Positions 21,952 through 28,261 of a stretch of 29,370 nucleotides of DNA are shown here, piece by piece. The notes beneath the pieces are model-generated. The model did no database searches, was not told the origin of the DNA, and saw only the letters and a program-made list of their open reading frames with translations. A program made the position numbers and the translations under genes. The first letter of the stretch is position 1. Every line of letters begins with the position of its first letter. The stretch comes from Patescibacteria group bacterium (GTDB lineage: Bacteria; Patescibacteriota; Minisyncoccia; Phycocordibacterales; GWA1-40-21): NCBI GenBank assembly GCA_018971765.1, contig JAGXAA010000002.1, positions 1-29,370 of the forward strand. The letters run 5' to 3'.

Positions 21952-22293
21952 ATGAAAAAAATTATTTCAATCGTTTCCGTGTGCGCTCTCCCGTTTTTCG
22001 CCTTGGCGCAAGGCACCGTTATTGACGCGCAAACATTATTCGCCGAGGTGAACACCATACTGAATTCGATTCTGCCGATTATCATTTCCATCGCCATAAT
22101 TTGGTTTGTCTATAACGCTTTTATATATATGGTTGCCGCCGATGAAGAAAAGAAAGGTGAAGCTAAATCAAAAATGATTTACGGCCTCATAGCCATATTC
22201 GTGATGGTATCAGTTTGGGGATTGGTTAATGTTTTGAAAGGCACTTTCAATCTTAATAATGGCACAATCCCTCCGCCCATTTTGCTTAGATAA
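21952..22293 (+). CDS. T4SS pilin-like protein, paralogue 4
   Basis: A 113-residue product with a compact signal peptide (KKIISIVSVCALPFFALA, cleavage before QG). Its two-helix core is VNTILNSILPIIISIAIIWFVYNAFIYMVAADEEKKGEAKSKMIYGLIAIFVMVSVWGLVNVL. It is most like paralogue 3, sharing FVMVSVWGLV. It lacks the Gly/Ser tail, so it looks like a minimal pilin subunit. It has its own promoter. The next gene begins 16 bases after the stop. Confidence 0.8.
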   Translation: MKKIISIVSVCALPFFALAQGTVIDAQTLFAEVNTILNSILPIIISIAIIWFVYNAFIYMVAADEEKKGEAKSKMIYGLIAIFVMVSVWGLVNVLKGTFNLNNGTIPPPILLR

Positions 22294-22309
22294 TTTTCCA
22301 TTTTATTCT

Positions 22310-22633
22310 ATGCCCGTCTTTATAAGCATCGCCCGCGCCCAAGGAACGACAAATGCCATAGGCGGCACTTTTTCCCAACTTCTATACAATATTGAAATAT
22401 TCATATTGAATCCGATCATTTATCTTCTTTTTGGTTTGGCTCTAATCATATTTCTTTACGGCGTTTTTGAATTTATCAAAAATTCTGAAAGCGAAGAAGA
22501 GAGGAAGAAGGGCGGGGAACATATGCTCTGGGGGATTATCGGCATGGCGATAATGTTTTCGGCGTACGGAATCATCAATTTCATTCTAAACACCTTGGGG
22601 AACATCGGCTACGGTTATTCGTCATTCTTCTAA
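22310..22633 (+). CDS. T4SS pilin-like protein, paralogue 5
   Basis: A 107-residue product if started at the ATG at 22310. The core IEIFILNPIIYLLFGLALIIFLYGVFEFIKNSESEEERKKGGEHMLWGIIGMAIMFSAYGIINFILNTLG matches the two-helix plan of the neighbours. The N-terminus PVFISIARAQGTTNA is short for a signal peptide. A longer in-frame ATG at 22259 would overlap paralogue 4 and not give a better one. Export may therefore rely on the first core helix. A terminator follows at 22664. Confidence 0.75.
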   Translation: MPVFISIARAQGTTNAIGGTFSQLLYNIEIFILNPIIYLLFGLALIIFLYGVFEFIKNSESEEERKKGGEHMLWGIIGMAIMFSAYGIINFILNTLGNIGYGYSSFF

Positions 22634-22663
22634 ATTATCGCGATTGATTGCGATTGAAATTAA

Positions 22664-22713
22664 AAAAGCGAGGCGAGATTTTGGAATTAAATCCATCATC
22701 TCTCCTCGCTTTT
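22664..22713. terminator. Bidirectional intrinsic terminator after the pilin array
   Basis: AAAAGCGAGGCGAGA (22664-22678) pairs with TCTCCTCGCTTTT (22701-22713) with one bulged base. T-runs on either strand follow the stem. It separates the pilin array from the convergent minus-strand block. Confidence 0.85.
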
Positions 22714-22721
22714 GCATTTAT

Positions 22722-23291
22722 TCAATTCAACAGTTCTAACTGCAGATATGCCCAATCAGGGAGGTCGATGTCGCTGATTTCTCCCCTGTATAATTTAGGG
22801 TTGTTTTTATCTTTTTTAAGATACCAATTTCCCCCATTAGGCGAATTTATCCAACTCCCCTCAATTCTATCTCCAACTTTCCTTCCGTAATAGTGGCTGT
22901 CTTCATTTCTGCTGATGTGGACGGTAAAGCAAAATTTATCGCCATCCTCCGTTACTGTGGCATTCAGATGTCCACTGGTTCTCTTTTCCGGATTACTGCC
23001 ATATTGATGCGGCTTTTTAATCCAAATGTAAGAGGCGGGCATTGATGATTTGGTCTTGAAATGCTTTGGAACTGTCAAAATAGCTCCAATAATCGCCGAA
23101 ATTATCGCAATGGGAATAATCCAATTCCAAATTTTCCCGTAGCTTTTTCTTGTTTCTGCTATTGGTATTGTGGTTATAGGGACTTGTGATTTTTTGGCAT
23201 TCTCTCCATTGATGAGATCCATTAGAGATTTGATTGAATAAGATATTCCAATCACCCCTAATATAATGCCTACAATCTTAAACCAATTCAT
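22722..23291 (-). CDS. Small two-helix membrane protein, unknown
   Basis: A 189-residue product with membrane segments at about residues 4-22 (FKIVGIILGVIGISYSIKSL) and 55-74 (IWNWIIPIAIISAIIGAILTV). The C-terminal half is soluble, with HLNATVTEDGDKFCFTVHISR and GDRIEGSWINSPNGGNWYLKK, which looks like a beta-sheet domain. I recognise no family. It overlaps the SPFH gene upstream by 4 bases (ATGA) and has a GGGGG string before its ATG, so the two are translated together. It may be an accessory of the band-7 protein; that is inferred from the operon only. Confidence 0.6.
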   Translation of the reverse strand: MNWFKIVGIILGVIGISYSIKSLMDLINGENAKKSQVPITTIPIAETRKSYGKIWNWIIPIAIISAIIGAILTVPKHFKTKSSMPASYIWIKKPHQYGSNPEKRTSGHLNATVTEDGDKFCFTVHISRNEDSHYYGRKVGDRIEGSWINSPNGGNWYLKKDKNNPKLYRGEISDIDLPDWAYLQLELLN

Positions 23292-24505
23292 TTTTTGCCC
23301 CCAGTCTTTTTATCATCGTCGTCATCCGGAGATTTAGTTTTTTTCAAAATTTCCTGAACGCTGGAAATAAGACTGCCTAGACCTTCAGGTATGATGCTGT
23401 ATTTAGCGTTTTTCAAGGCTTCTTCTTGGGTTTTTGATATAATCGCAACCTTACCTTCCGTCGTTTTGGCTACCCCCGCTATTTTTTCCAGCCCTTCCGC
23501 TTCAGCTTCCAAGAAAGATAATCTGGCGTTGGCAACTCCTGTGCCCTTATCCGTTTCAAATTTTTTCTCTCCTTCCCCTTCAAGTTCGCGTGACTTTTTC
23601 TTTTTTTCCGCTTCTTTTACGCCAACCTCGTAACGCAGTTTTGAATCAGCAACATCTCGCAAGCTTTGATTTATTGTCTTGCTTAAATCAACATCCGCAA
23701 GTTGGACATTTATAACATTTATTCCCCAGCTTTCTTCTTGATTAAATGAGTCAGGATCTTCAGGGTCGGGTATTTCACCGACCAAAATCTCAATTTTTTC
23801 CCTTAATTTTCTGTTTATCTCCTCCTTGTCTATAATAATTAAGGCAGGAGTTCTTTTTGGAAATTCGATGTTTAAGACAGAATCCACCGTATCTCTCATC
23901 TGGGAAACTGCATGTTCTATGCTGCCAATGTTCGTTAAGAAAGAGATAAAGTCGTCACCCCTTATTTGAAATCTAACCACAACAGACGGTTCCAATGTCA
24001 TTATTTCATTAAGAGGATGGTCTTTAAATTCTTTAATCCGAACTTTATCTTCATCTGATATCATATCCCTTGATGCCGTTGTTACCCTTATGGGTTTTAG
24101 GTATCCGGTTGGGACCGGTCTATTGTCTAGGCCAGATTTATCCACAAATTCCGGCTCGGCAGGAAATTGCTCTTTGATTACAAGTTTTGTTTCCTTTGCC
24201 AGTTGACAAACTATGAAAGGAACATACACTAAACCGGATTTGACTTGATGTAATGGTCTGCCAAACAGAAGCACTGCGCCCAAAGATTTTGGACCGACAG
24301 TCCTAAAGCTCAACCCAAAATGAAAAAACTCGATAGAAAGTATTGCCCAACCCAAGTTCCATTTATTTTTTTCATCAATAGAAACCTCCTTTTCCATAAG
24401 AACCAGCGCAACACAGGCAAAAATGGCGTATGTCACCATTACCCATATCCACAATGAAATCATATTTTTCCGCTCTTTCTTAAAATTGTCACTTTTATCA
24501 ACCAT
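23288..24505 (-). CDS. SPFH/band-7 domain membrane protein
   Basis: A 405-residue product. Two hydrophobic segments open it (about residues 15-37 and 48-62). The band-7 domain follows (about 70-290), with LFGRPLHQVKSGLVYVPF, EPSVVVRFQIRGDDFISFLTNIGSIEHAVSQMRDTVDSVL, and WGINVINVQLADVDLSKTINQSLRDVADSKLRYEVGVKEAEKKK. An Ala/Glu-rich coiled-coil part and an Asp/Lys-rich tail end it. SPFH proteins (stomatin, prohibitin, flotillin-like) form ring-like scaffolds in membranes. It has a strong Shine-Dalgarno string (AAAGGAAGG), unlike most genes in the window, and is in an operon with the two-helix protein. Confidence 0.88.
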   Translation of the reverse strand: MVDKSDNFKKERKNMISLWIWVMVTYAIFACVALVLMEKEVSIDEKNKWNLGWAILSIEFFHFGLSFRTVGPKSLGAVLLFGRPLHQVKSGLVYVPFIVCQLAKETKLVIKEQFPAEPEFVDKSGLDNRPVPTGYLKPIRVTTASRDMISDEDKVRIKEFKDHPLNEIMTLEPSVVVRFQIRGDDFISFLTNIGSIEHAVSQMRDTVDSVLNIEFPKRTPALIIIDKEEINRKLREKIEILVGEIPDPEDPDSFNQEESWGINVINVQLADVDLSKTINQSLRDVADSKLRYEVGVKEAEKKKKSRELEGEGEKKFETDKGTGVANARLSFLEAEAEGLEKIAGVAKTTEGKVAIISKTQEEALKNAKYSIIPEGLGSLISSVQEILKKTKSPDDDDDKKTGGKK

Positions 24506-24666
24506 CCCGCGCCTTCCTTTCTTTAAAAGAATTTAACGAAGTTAATTAAACTGAATGACGAAGATCTTTTCTTTAATAAATCTGTCAAAAAACTAGCATA
24601 ACTTATTGATAAGTCAAGTTTTTTTGCAGAGATGGAGGTTGTTAGGCGATAGTCGTCTAAAAAATA

Positions 24667-24694
24667 AAGGGGTGAGTTTTTTAACCCACCCCTT
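24667..24694 (-). terminator. Intrinsic terminator of the P460-type gene
   Basis: On the minus strand, AAGGGGTG and CACCCCTT close a stem continued by GTT/AAC, and a T-rich tract follows. It lies 32 bases after the stop of the cytochrome P460-type gene and separates it from the SPFH operon. The rest of 24506-24666 shows only A/T-rich sequence with TTGACT- and TTGACA-like strings on the minus strand and no convincing -10. Confidence 0.8.
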
Positions 24695-24726
24695 GCGGCA
24701 AAATGAAGCCGTGCCACGCGTCAGCA

Positions 24727-25257
24727 TTACATTACTTCACACTTATTAGAAAATACATAATGGTTGCTTTTCATTGCCGTATGGCACTCATAGCAACCCT
24801 TAACAGGATCGATGTTTTTAGAAACTTTTGTTTTTCCGTCAAAAGCCTCAAAAAACCACCCGCCTGTTGTTGTTGCGGGGGAATATTTTATCATTACGGC
24901 GATCCAATTTGGATCGCCCTTAATGACATCGCCATGCGGTCCCTCCGGGATTGGTTCATTGAACTCAAGAACCAATCTGCTTCCTTCAGGATATTCCCCC
25001 CTGCCACTTTTATAAGTTGGCAGAGCGGTATCGCTGACAAGCACCCTTTGAAATCCGTAAAAGGGGCTTGTCTTGTCCAACACCACTTTTGACGCAGTGT
25101 TGGTCCAAAACTGGTATCCGTCGGGATACCCATTGTGCAAGACAACTGTCACAGCCGGCTCGGACTCGGACGAAGGACTATTTGTTGTCGTCGCGCAACC
25201 CGCGACATAAATAAAAAATCCAAAAAACGCCACCAATAACCCCAAAATTTTTTTCAT
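24727..25257 (-). CDS. Cytochrome P460-family lipoprotein
   Basis: A 176-residue product with a lipoprotein signal (ILGLLVAFFGFFIYVAGC, lipid cysteine C21). The P460-like domain includes FYGFQRVLVSDTALPTYKSG, YPEGSRLVLEFNEPI, GDPNWIAVMIKY and a heme-binding C155-Y-E-C-H159 in the string GCYECHTAMKSNHYVFS. Members of this c-type family include hydroxylamine and nitric oxide oxidising enzymes, but many have unknown substrates. Covalent heme needs external heme and a maturation system, neither visible here. The ATG at 25257 has a GGGGG string upstream; the longer TTG-started form is less likely. Confidence 0.87.
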   Translation of the reverse strand: MKKILGLLVAFFGFFIYVAGCATTTNSPSSESEPAVTVVLHNGYPDGYQFWTNTASKVVLDKTSPFYGFQRVLVSDTALPTYKSGRGEYPEGSRLVLEFNEPIPEGPHGDVIKGDPNWIAVMIKYSPATTTGGWFFEAFDGKTKVSKNIDPVKGCYECHTAMKSNHYVFSNKCEVM

Positions 25258-25363
25258 CTTCAACCCCCACTTAAAAAAGTAAAAAAATAAAATACGCAAA
25301 CCTGCTAATTTTCTCCTTTCCTTAAAATTTTTCAAAATTCAATATAATCTGTATCTAAAAAAT

Positions 25364-25391
25364 ATACTAATCATTAATTTAAAAAAGTCAA
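25364..25391 (-). promoter_or_regulatory. Putative promoter of the P460-type gene
   Basis: Minus strand: TTGACT (plus-strand AGTCAA 25386-25391) and TAGTAT (plus-strand ATACTA 25364-25369) are separated by 16 bases. TATATT with 19-base spacing is an alternative -10. It lies about 110 bases upstream of the start codon. Otherwise the 25258-25472 gap is A/T-rich without a gene. Confidence 0.45.
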
Positions 25392-25472
25392 GCCGCGCGA
25401 ATTTATGCCGGTTAATTCTCGTGATTTAACTACAAGACTTCACTCAAATCAGACATAGGATATAAGCATTTT

Positions 25473-26309
25473 TCATTGTCTCGCGCGCAAATCTTCGACA
25501 AATTCCGTTAAGCTGTCCTTGGCGTCAACGGTTTTTAAAGTAAAAAGGTCGTTTGAAGCGTGAAATACGCCCTTATAGCCGTCAGTGCGCGCCGCTACAA
25601 ATCCGTTTTCTTTTAAGATCGCGATTATTTCCTCATTGTAGCGGCCGAAAGGATAAGCAAAAATGTCGATTTTTTTGCCAAGATTATTTTCTAAAATTTC
25701 TCTGCTTCCGATTATCTCTTGGCGGAGCTCGTCTTTGTCGGTTATTTTGAATAAGTAAGGGTGAGATTTACTGTGGTCGCCGATTATCATTCCCGCGGCG
25801 GATAATTCTTTTATTTGAGGCCAAGTCAGAAAATGCTTATGTCCAATCGCGTTGGTAAAAATAAAAAAGGTGGCGATGTCGCCGTATTTTTTCAGAATGG
25901 GGAACGCGTACTTATACTGATTTTCCCAGCCGTCGTCAAGGGTGATAATGACGGATTTTTCAGGCAAAGCCGTCTTTTGCGAGAAGTGATTGGCCAAATC
26001 ATAAAGCGACATCGCGGCATAACCGTTGTCTTTCAGATAGCGCATTTGTTTTTCAAAAATGTCCGGCTCCACGGCGAATTTTTTTCTGAAATTTGATTCC
26101 GAAGGATAATAAGGCGACACGCTGTGATAAACAAAAATGGGAATTTTGACCGCTTCCGCCGAAGAGGAAGCGTTTTTTATTTGGCTGTTTGGATTCGCGC
26201 TGTTGCTCGCTCCTTGAGCCGACTTGTCTCCCGCGACATAGAGGCGGCTTATCAAGCCAAGCCCCGTCGCCAAAATAATAAAAGTGAAAATTTTTATTTT
26301 CTTTTTCAT
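25473..26309 (-). CDS. Polysaccharide deacetylase (NodB-type) membrane-anchored protein
   Basis: A 278-residue product with an N-terminal membrane anchor (about residues 6-25) and a carbohydrate esterase 4 domain. Motif 1 is ITLDDGW (D125 catalytic base, D126 metal ligand), motif 2 is H179-S-K-S-H183, motif 3 is AYPFGRYNEE (about 218-227), and FVAARTDGYKGVF holds the later conserved region. It likely removes acetyl groups from wall or surface glycans on the outside. The ATG at 26309 is chosen because the 70 residues upstream in frame are not protein-like. An extended -10 (TGGTACAAT) lies just upstream. It is divergent from mraZ. Confidence 0.93.
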   Translation of the reverse strand: MKKKIKIFTFIILATGLGLISRLYVAGDKSAQGASNSANPNSQIKNASSSAEAVKIPIFVYHSVSPYYPSESNFRKKFAVEPDIFEKQMRYLKDNGYAAMSLYDLANHFSQKTALPEKSVIITLDDGWENQYKYAFPILKKYGDIATFFIFTNAIGHKHFLTWPQIKELSAAGMIIGDHSKSHPYLFKITDKDELRQEIIGSREILENNLGKKIDIFAYPFGRYNEEIIAILKENGFVAARTDGYKGVFHASNDLFTLKTVDAKDSLTEFVEDLRARQ

Positions 26310-26388
26310 TTTTTTGATTAAAAGCAATTGTACCATATTTAAGACGATATTTCCGCTATTCAAAATTTGAGCATCCTTATTTTTTCTG

Positions 26389-26425
26389 AAAGTGTGGATA
26401 ATTTTAAAAGTTATCCACACTTTTT
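26389..26425. promoter_or_regulatory. Palindrome of two inverted DnaA boxes upstream of mraZ
   Basis: A perfect 13-bp stem, AAAGTGTGGATAA (26389-26401) and TTATCCACACTTT (26411-26423), with a 9-base spacer. Each arm contains the exact consensus DnaA box TTATCCACA, once on each strand. A T-run follows at 26421-26425, so the structure could also act as an intrinsic terminator. Its place between two divergent genes makes termination less obvious. Confidence 0.65.
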
Positions 26426-26427
26426 GT

Positions 26428-26481
26428 TTGCTTATGTGTGGCGAAGTGGGATAAAATGCCAGTGTTGTGGGAAGAAGTGGG
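26428..26481 (+). promoter_or_regulatory. mraZ promoter and MraZ-box operator
   Basis: TTGCTT at 26428-26433 and TAAAAT at 26452-26457 are separated by 18 bases. GTGGG occurs at 26446-26450, 26467-26471 and 26477-26481, with GTGGC at 26438-26442. The last two are 10 bases apart, one helical turn, and the first is two turns before them. MraZ is known to bind spaced TGGG repeats before its own gene, so autoregulation is expected. Confidence 0.72.
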
Positions 26482-26495
26482 AAGTAAAAAATATT

Positions 26496-26930
26496 ATGCT
26501 CATAGGCGAATACAAACACGCGCTGGACGACAAAAAAAGGATTTCTCTTCCGGCGAAATTCAGGAAGGAGATGGGCAAGAAAATAGTCATCACGCCCGGT
26601 CTTGATAATTGTCTGTTTGTCTTCACTATGGGGCAGTGGAATAAAATTTCCGAAAAGCTTTCCCAGTCGTCAATGCTGAAGGCCGACAGCCGAAGTTTCA
26701 ACAGGTTTATGTTCGGCGGCGCGGTGGAGGTGGAGATTGATTCCATCGGAAGAATGCTTATTCCGGACTTTCTCATAGAGAGAGCCGGTCTAAAAAGCAG
26801 AGTCGCCGTCATCGGGGTGGAGGACAGGGTTGAAATTTGGAACGAAGAAGGGTGGATGAATTACAAGAAGATCGTGGAGAAAGAAGCGGACGCGCTGGCG
26901 GAAAAACTCGGACAGGTCGGGGTTCTGTGA
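26496..26930 (+). CDS. mraZ: Transcriptional regulator / division-cluster protein MraZ
   Basis: A 144-residue AbrB-like double-domain DNA-binding protein. Signatures are MLIGEYKHALDDKKRISLPAKFRKEM, DNCLFVFTMGQWNKISEKL and EVEIDSIGRMLIPDFLIERAGLKSRVAVIGVEDRVEIWNEEGW, the normal MraZ plan in full. The ATG at 26496 gives the canonical N-terminus; the upstream in-frame region from 26367 runs through the promoter. It is the first gene of the division and cell-wall cluster, and rsmH follows 11 bases after its stop. Confidence 0.97.
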   Translation: MLIGEYKHALDDKKRISLPAKFRKEMGKKIVITPGLDNCLFVFTMGQWNKISEKLSQSSMLKADSRSFNRFMFGGAVEVEIDSIGRMLIPDFLIERAGLKSRVAVIGVEDRVEIWNEEGWMNYKKIVEKEADALAEKLGQVGVL

Positions 26931-26941
26931 AAGCAACGGCT

Positions 26942-27874
26942 ATGACGATACACAAGTCAGTTCTTTTAAATGAAGCGATAGGAGGCCTTAATTTAAAATC
27001 CGGCGACATATTTTTCGACGGGACTTTGGGCGGAGGCGGGCACAGTCAAAAGGTCTGCGAGCTTTTCGGCAAGAGCGTCAAAATCATCGGAGTGGACAAG
27101 GACAGTCAAGCCGTGAAAAGAGCGACCGAAAAATTTGAAACTTTGGACTGCGATTTTAATTTTCAAACGGCGAGTTTCAGAAATATCGGCGAGGTCCTGG
27201 ATAATTTGAATCTCAAAGAGGTAAACGGAATTCTTCTCGACCTCGGTTTGAGTTCGGACCAGATTGAAGACTCGTCGCGCGGTTTTTCATTCCAAAAGGA
27301 CGAGCCGTTGATTATGACATTTTCGAAGGAATACGAAAACGGAACGACGACGGCTCAAACCGTGATAAACGAATGGAGCGAAGAAACTTTAGCGGACATA
27401 TTATTTGGCTACGCCGATGAACGCTACGCAAGAAAGATAGCCAAGAAAATTGCCGAGGTCCGCCGAATCAAGCCGATAGAAAAAACTTTTGAGCTTGTGG
27501 AGATAATCAAGAGCGCCGTGCCTGTCGGATACCGGAAAGGCAGGATACATTTCGCCACAAAAACTTTTCAGGCAATCCGAATCGCGGTGAATGATGAACT
27601 TGAAGCCCTGAAAGAAGGGCTTGCCGAGAGTTTCGAAAAACTTGCCCGCGGCGGAAGAATGGCGATTATTTCTTTCCATAGCGGGGAAGACAGGATTGTC
27701 AAAAACTTTTTTAAAAATAAGAAAGCGGTCAGCGGCGGATTTATCGCGACCAAAAAGCCGATCATTGCAAGCGAAGAGGAGCTTGCGAGAAACCCGAGAG
27801 CGCGAAGCGCGAAACTCCGAATTTTTGAGAAATCTACCGCGCCCATTTTAAATTTTGAACATCTTAAAATTTAA
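26942..27874 (+). CDS. rsmH: 16S rRNA (cytosine-1402-N4) methyltransferase RsmH
   Basis: A 310-residue product that methylates N4 of C1402 in the 16S P site. Landmarks are TIHKSVLLNEAIGGL, the SAM loop FFDGTLGGGGHSQKVCE, GVDKDSQAVKRA, GILLDLGLSSDQIEDSSRGFSF, ATKTFQAIRIAVNDELEAL and ISFHSGEDRIVKNFFK. The usual SFHSLEDR is SFHSGEDR here. The ATG at 26942 gives the usual TIHKSVLL start; a GTG at 26927 overlapping the mraZ stop is possible. It is second in the division cluster. Confidence 0.97.
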   Translation: MTIHKSVLLNEAIGGLNLKSGDIFFDGTLGGGGHSQKVCELFGKSVKIIGVDKDSQAVKRATEKFETLDCDFNFQTASFRNIGEVLDNLNLKEVNGILLDLGLSSDQIEDSSRGFSFQKDEPLIMTFSKEYENGTTTAQTVINEWSEETLADILFGYADERYARKIAKKIAEVRRIKPIEKTFELVEIIKSAVPVGYRKGRIHFATKTFQAIRIAVNDELEALKEGLAESFEKLARGGRMAIISFHSGEDRIVKNFFKNKKAVSGGFIATKKPIIASEEELARNPRARSAKLRIFEKSTAPILNFEHLKI

Positions 27875-27879
27875 AATGG
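27843..27879 (+). repeat. Inverted repeat over the rsmH stop codon
   Basis: CCATTTTAAATTTT (27843-27856) is perfectly complementary to AAAATTTAAAATGG (27866-27879), with a 9-base loop. It encodes the last codons of rsmH including TAA at 27872-27874. There is no T-run after it, so ordinary termination is unlikely. It could modulate coupling to the next gene 16 bases downstream. Confidence 0.6.
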
Positions 27880-27895
27880 ATGTTGAATAAAAAAT

Positions 27896-28228
27896 ATGAC
27901 AAAAACGATTAAAAACAAAATATTGAATATGGAACATTCAGAAAGAAAAATTTTCTGGTGTTTGGCGCTGTTTGTCGCCGCTTTCTCCGGGCTTTATATG
28001 TATTTTGTAAACGGCGCGATAGTAAATGTGGTGGAACGGCAAAAAATAGAAAAGGAAATCGCCGCGCTTAATTCGCGGATAAGCGATTTAGAATCGTCTT
28101 ATCTTGATCTGAACAATCAAATCAGCTTTAATCGCGCGCTTTCGATGGGATTTGTGAAAATGGCCGACGAGAAATATGTGTTCAGAAAAACACTAAGCGC
28201 GAACCTGTCATTCAATCAATCCAATTAA
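27896..28228 (+). CDS. ftsL: FtsL-like division protein
   Basis: A 110-residue bitopic protein. A cytoplasmic N-terminus, one membrane helix (about residues 22-41, LALFVAAFSGLYMYFVNGAI) and a coiled coil (about 48-78, ERQKIEKEIAALNSRISDLESSYLDLNNQIS) are followed by a short tail (ADEKYVFRKTL). FtsL proteins are poorly conserved, so the name rests on this layout and on the position between rsmH and ftsI, where ftsL normally lies. It would form the FtsQLB-type complex that activates FtsWI. Confidence 0.72.
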   Translation: MTKTIKNKILNMEHSERKIFWCLALFVAAFSGLYMYFVNGAIVNVVERQKIEKEIAALNSRISDLESSYLDLNNQISFNRALSMGFVKMADEKYVFRKTLSANLSFNQSN

Positions 28229-28261
28229 GAATATTAAGGATGCGGCAATCTATAATGAAAG

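Noticed and set aside
26367..26495. Longer MraZ starting at 26367
   Set aside because: The extension would run through the palindrome, promoter and MraZ boxes, and the canonical MLIGEYKHALD start is at 26496.
26310..26519. 70-residue N-terminal extension of the polysaccharide deacetylase
   Set aside because: It overlaps the divergent promoter region and DnaA-box palindrome, and the signal anchor begins at the ATG at 26309.
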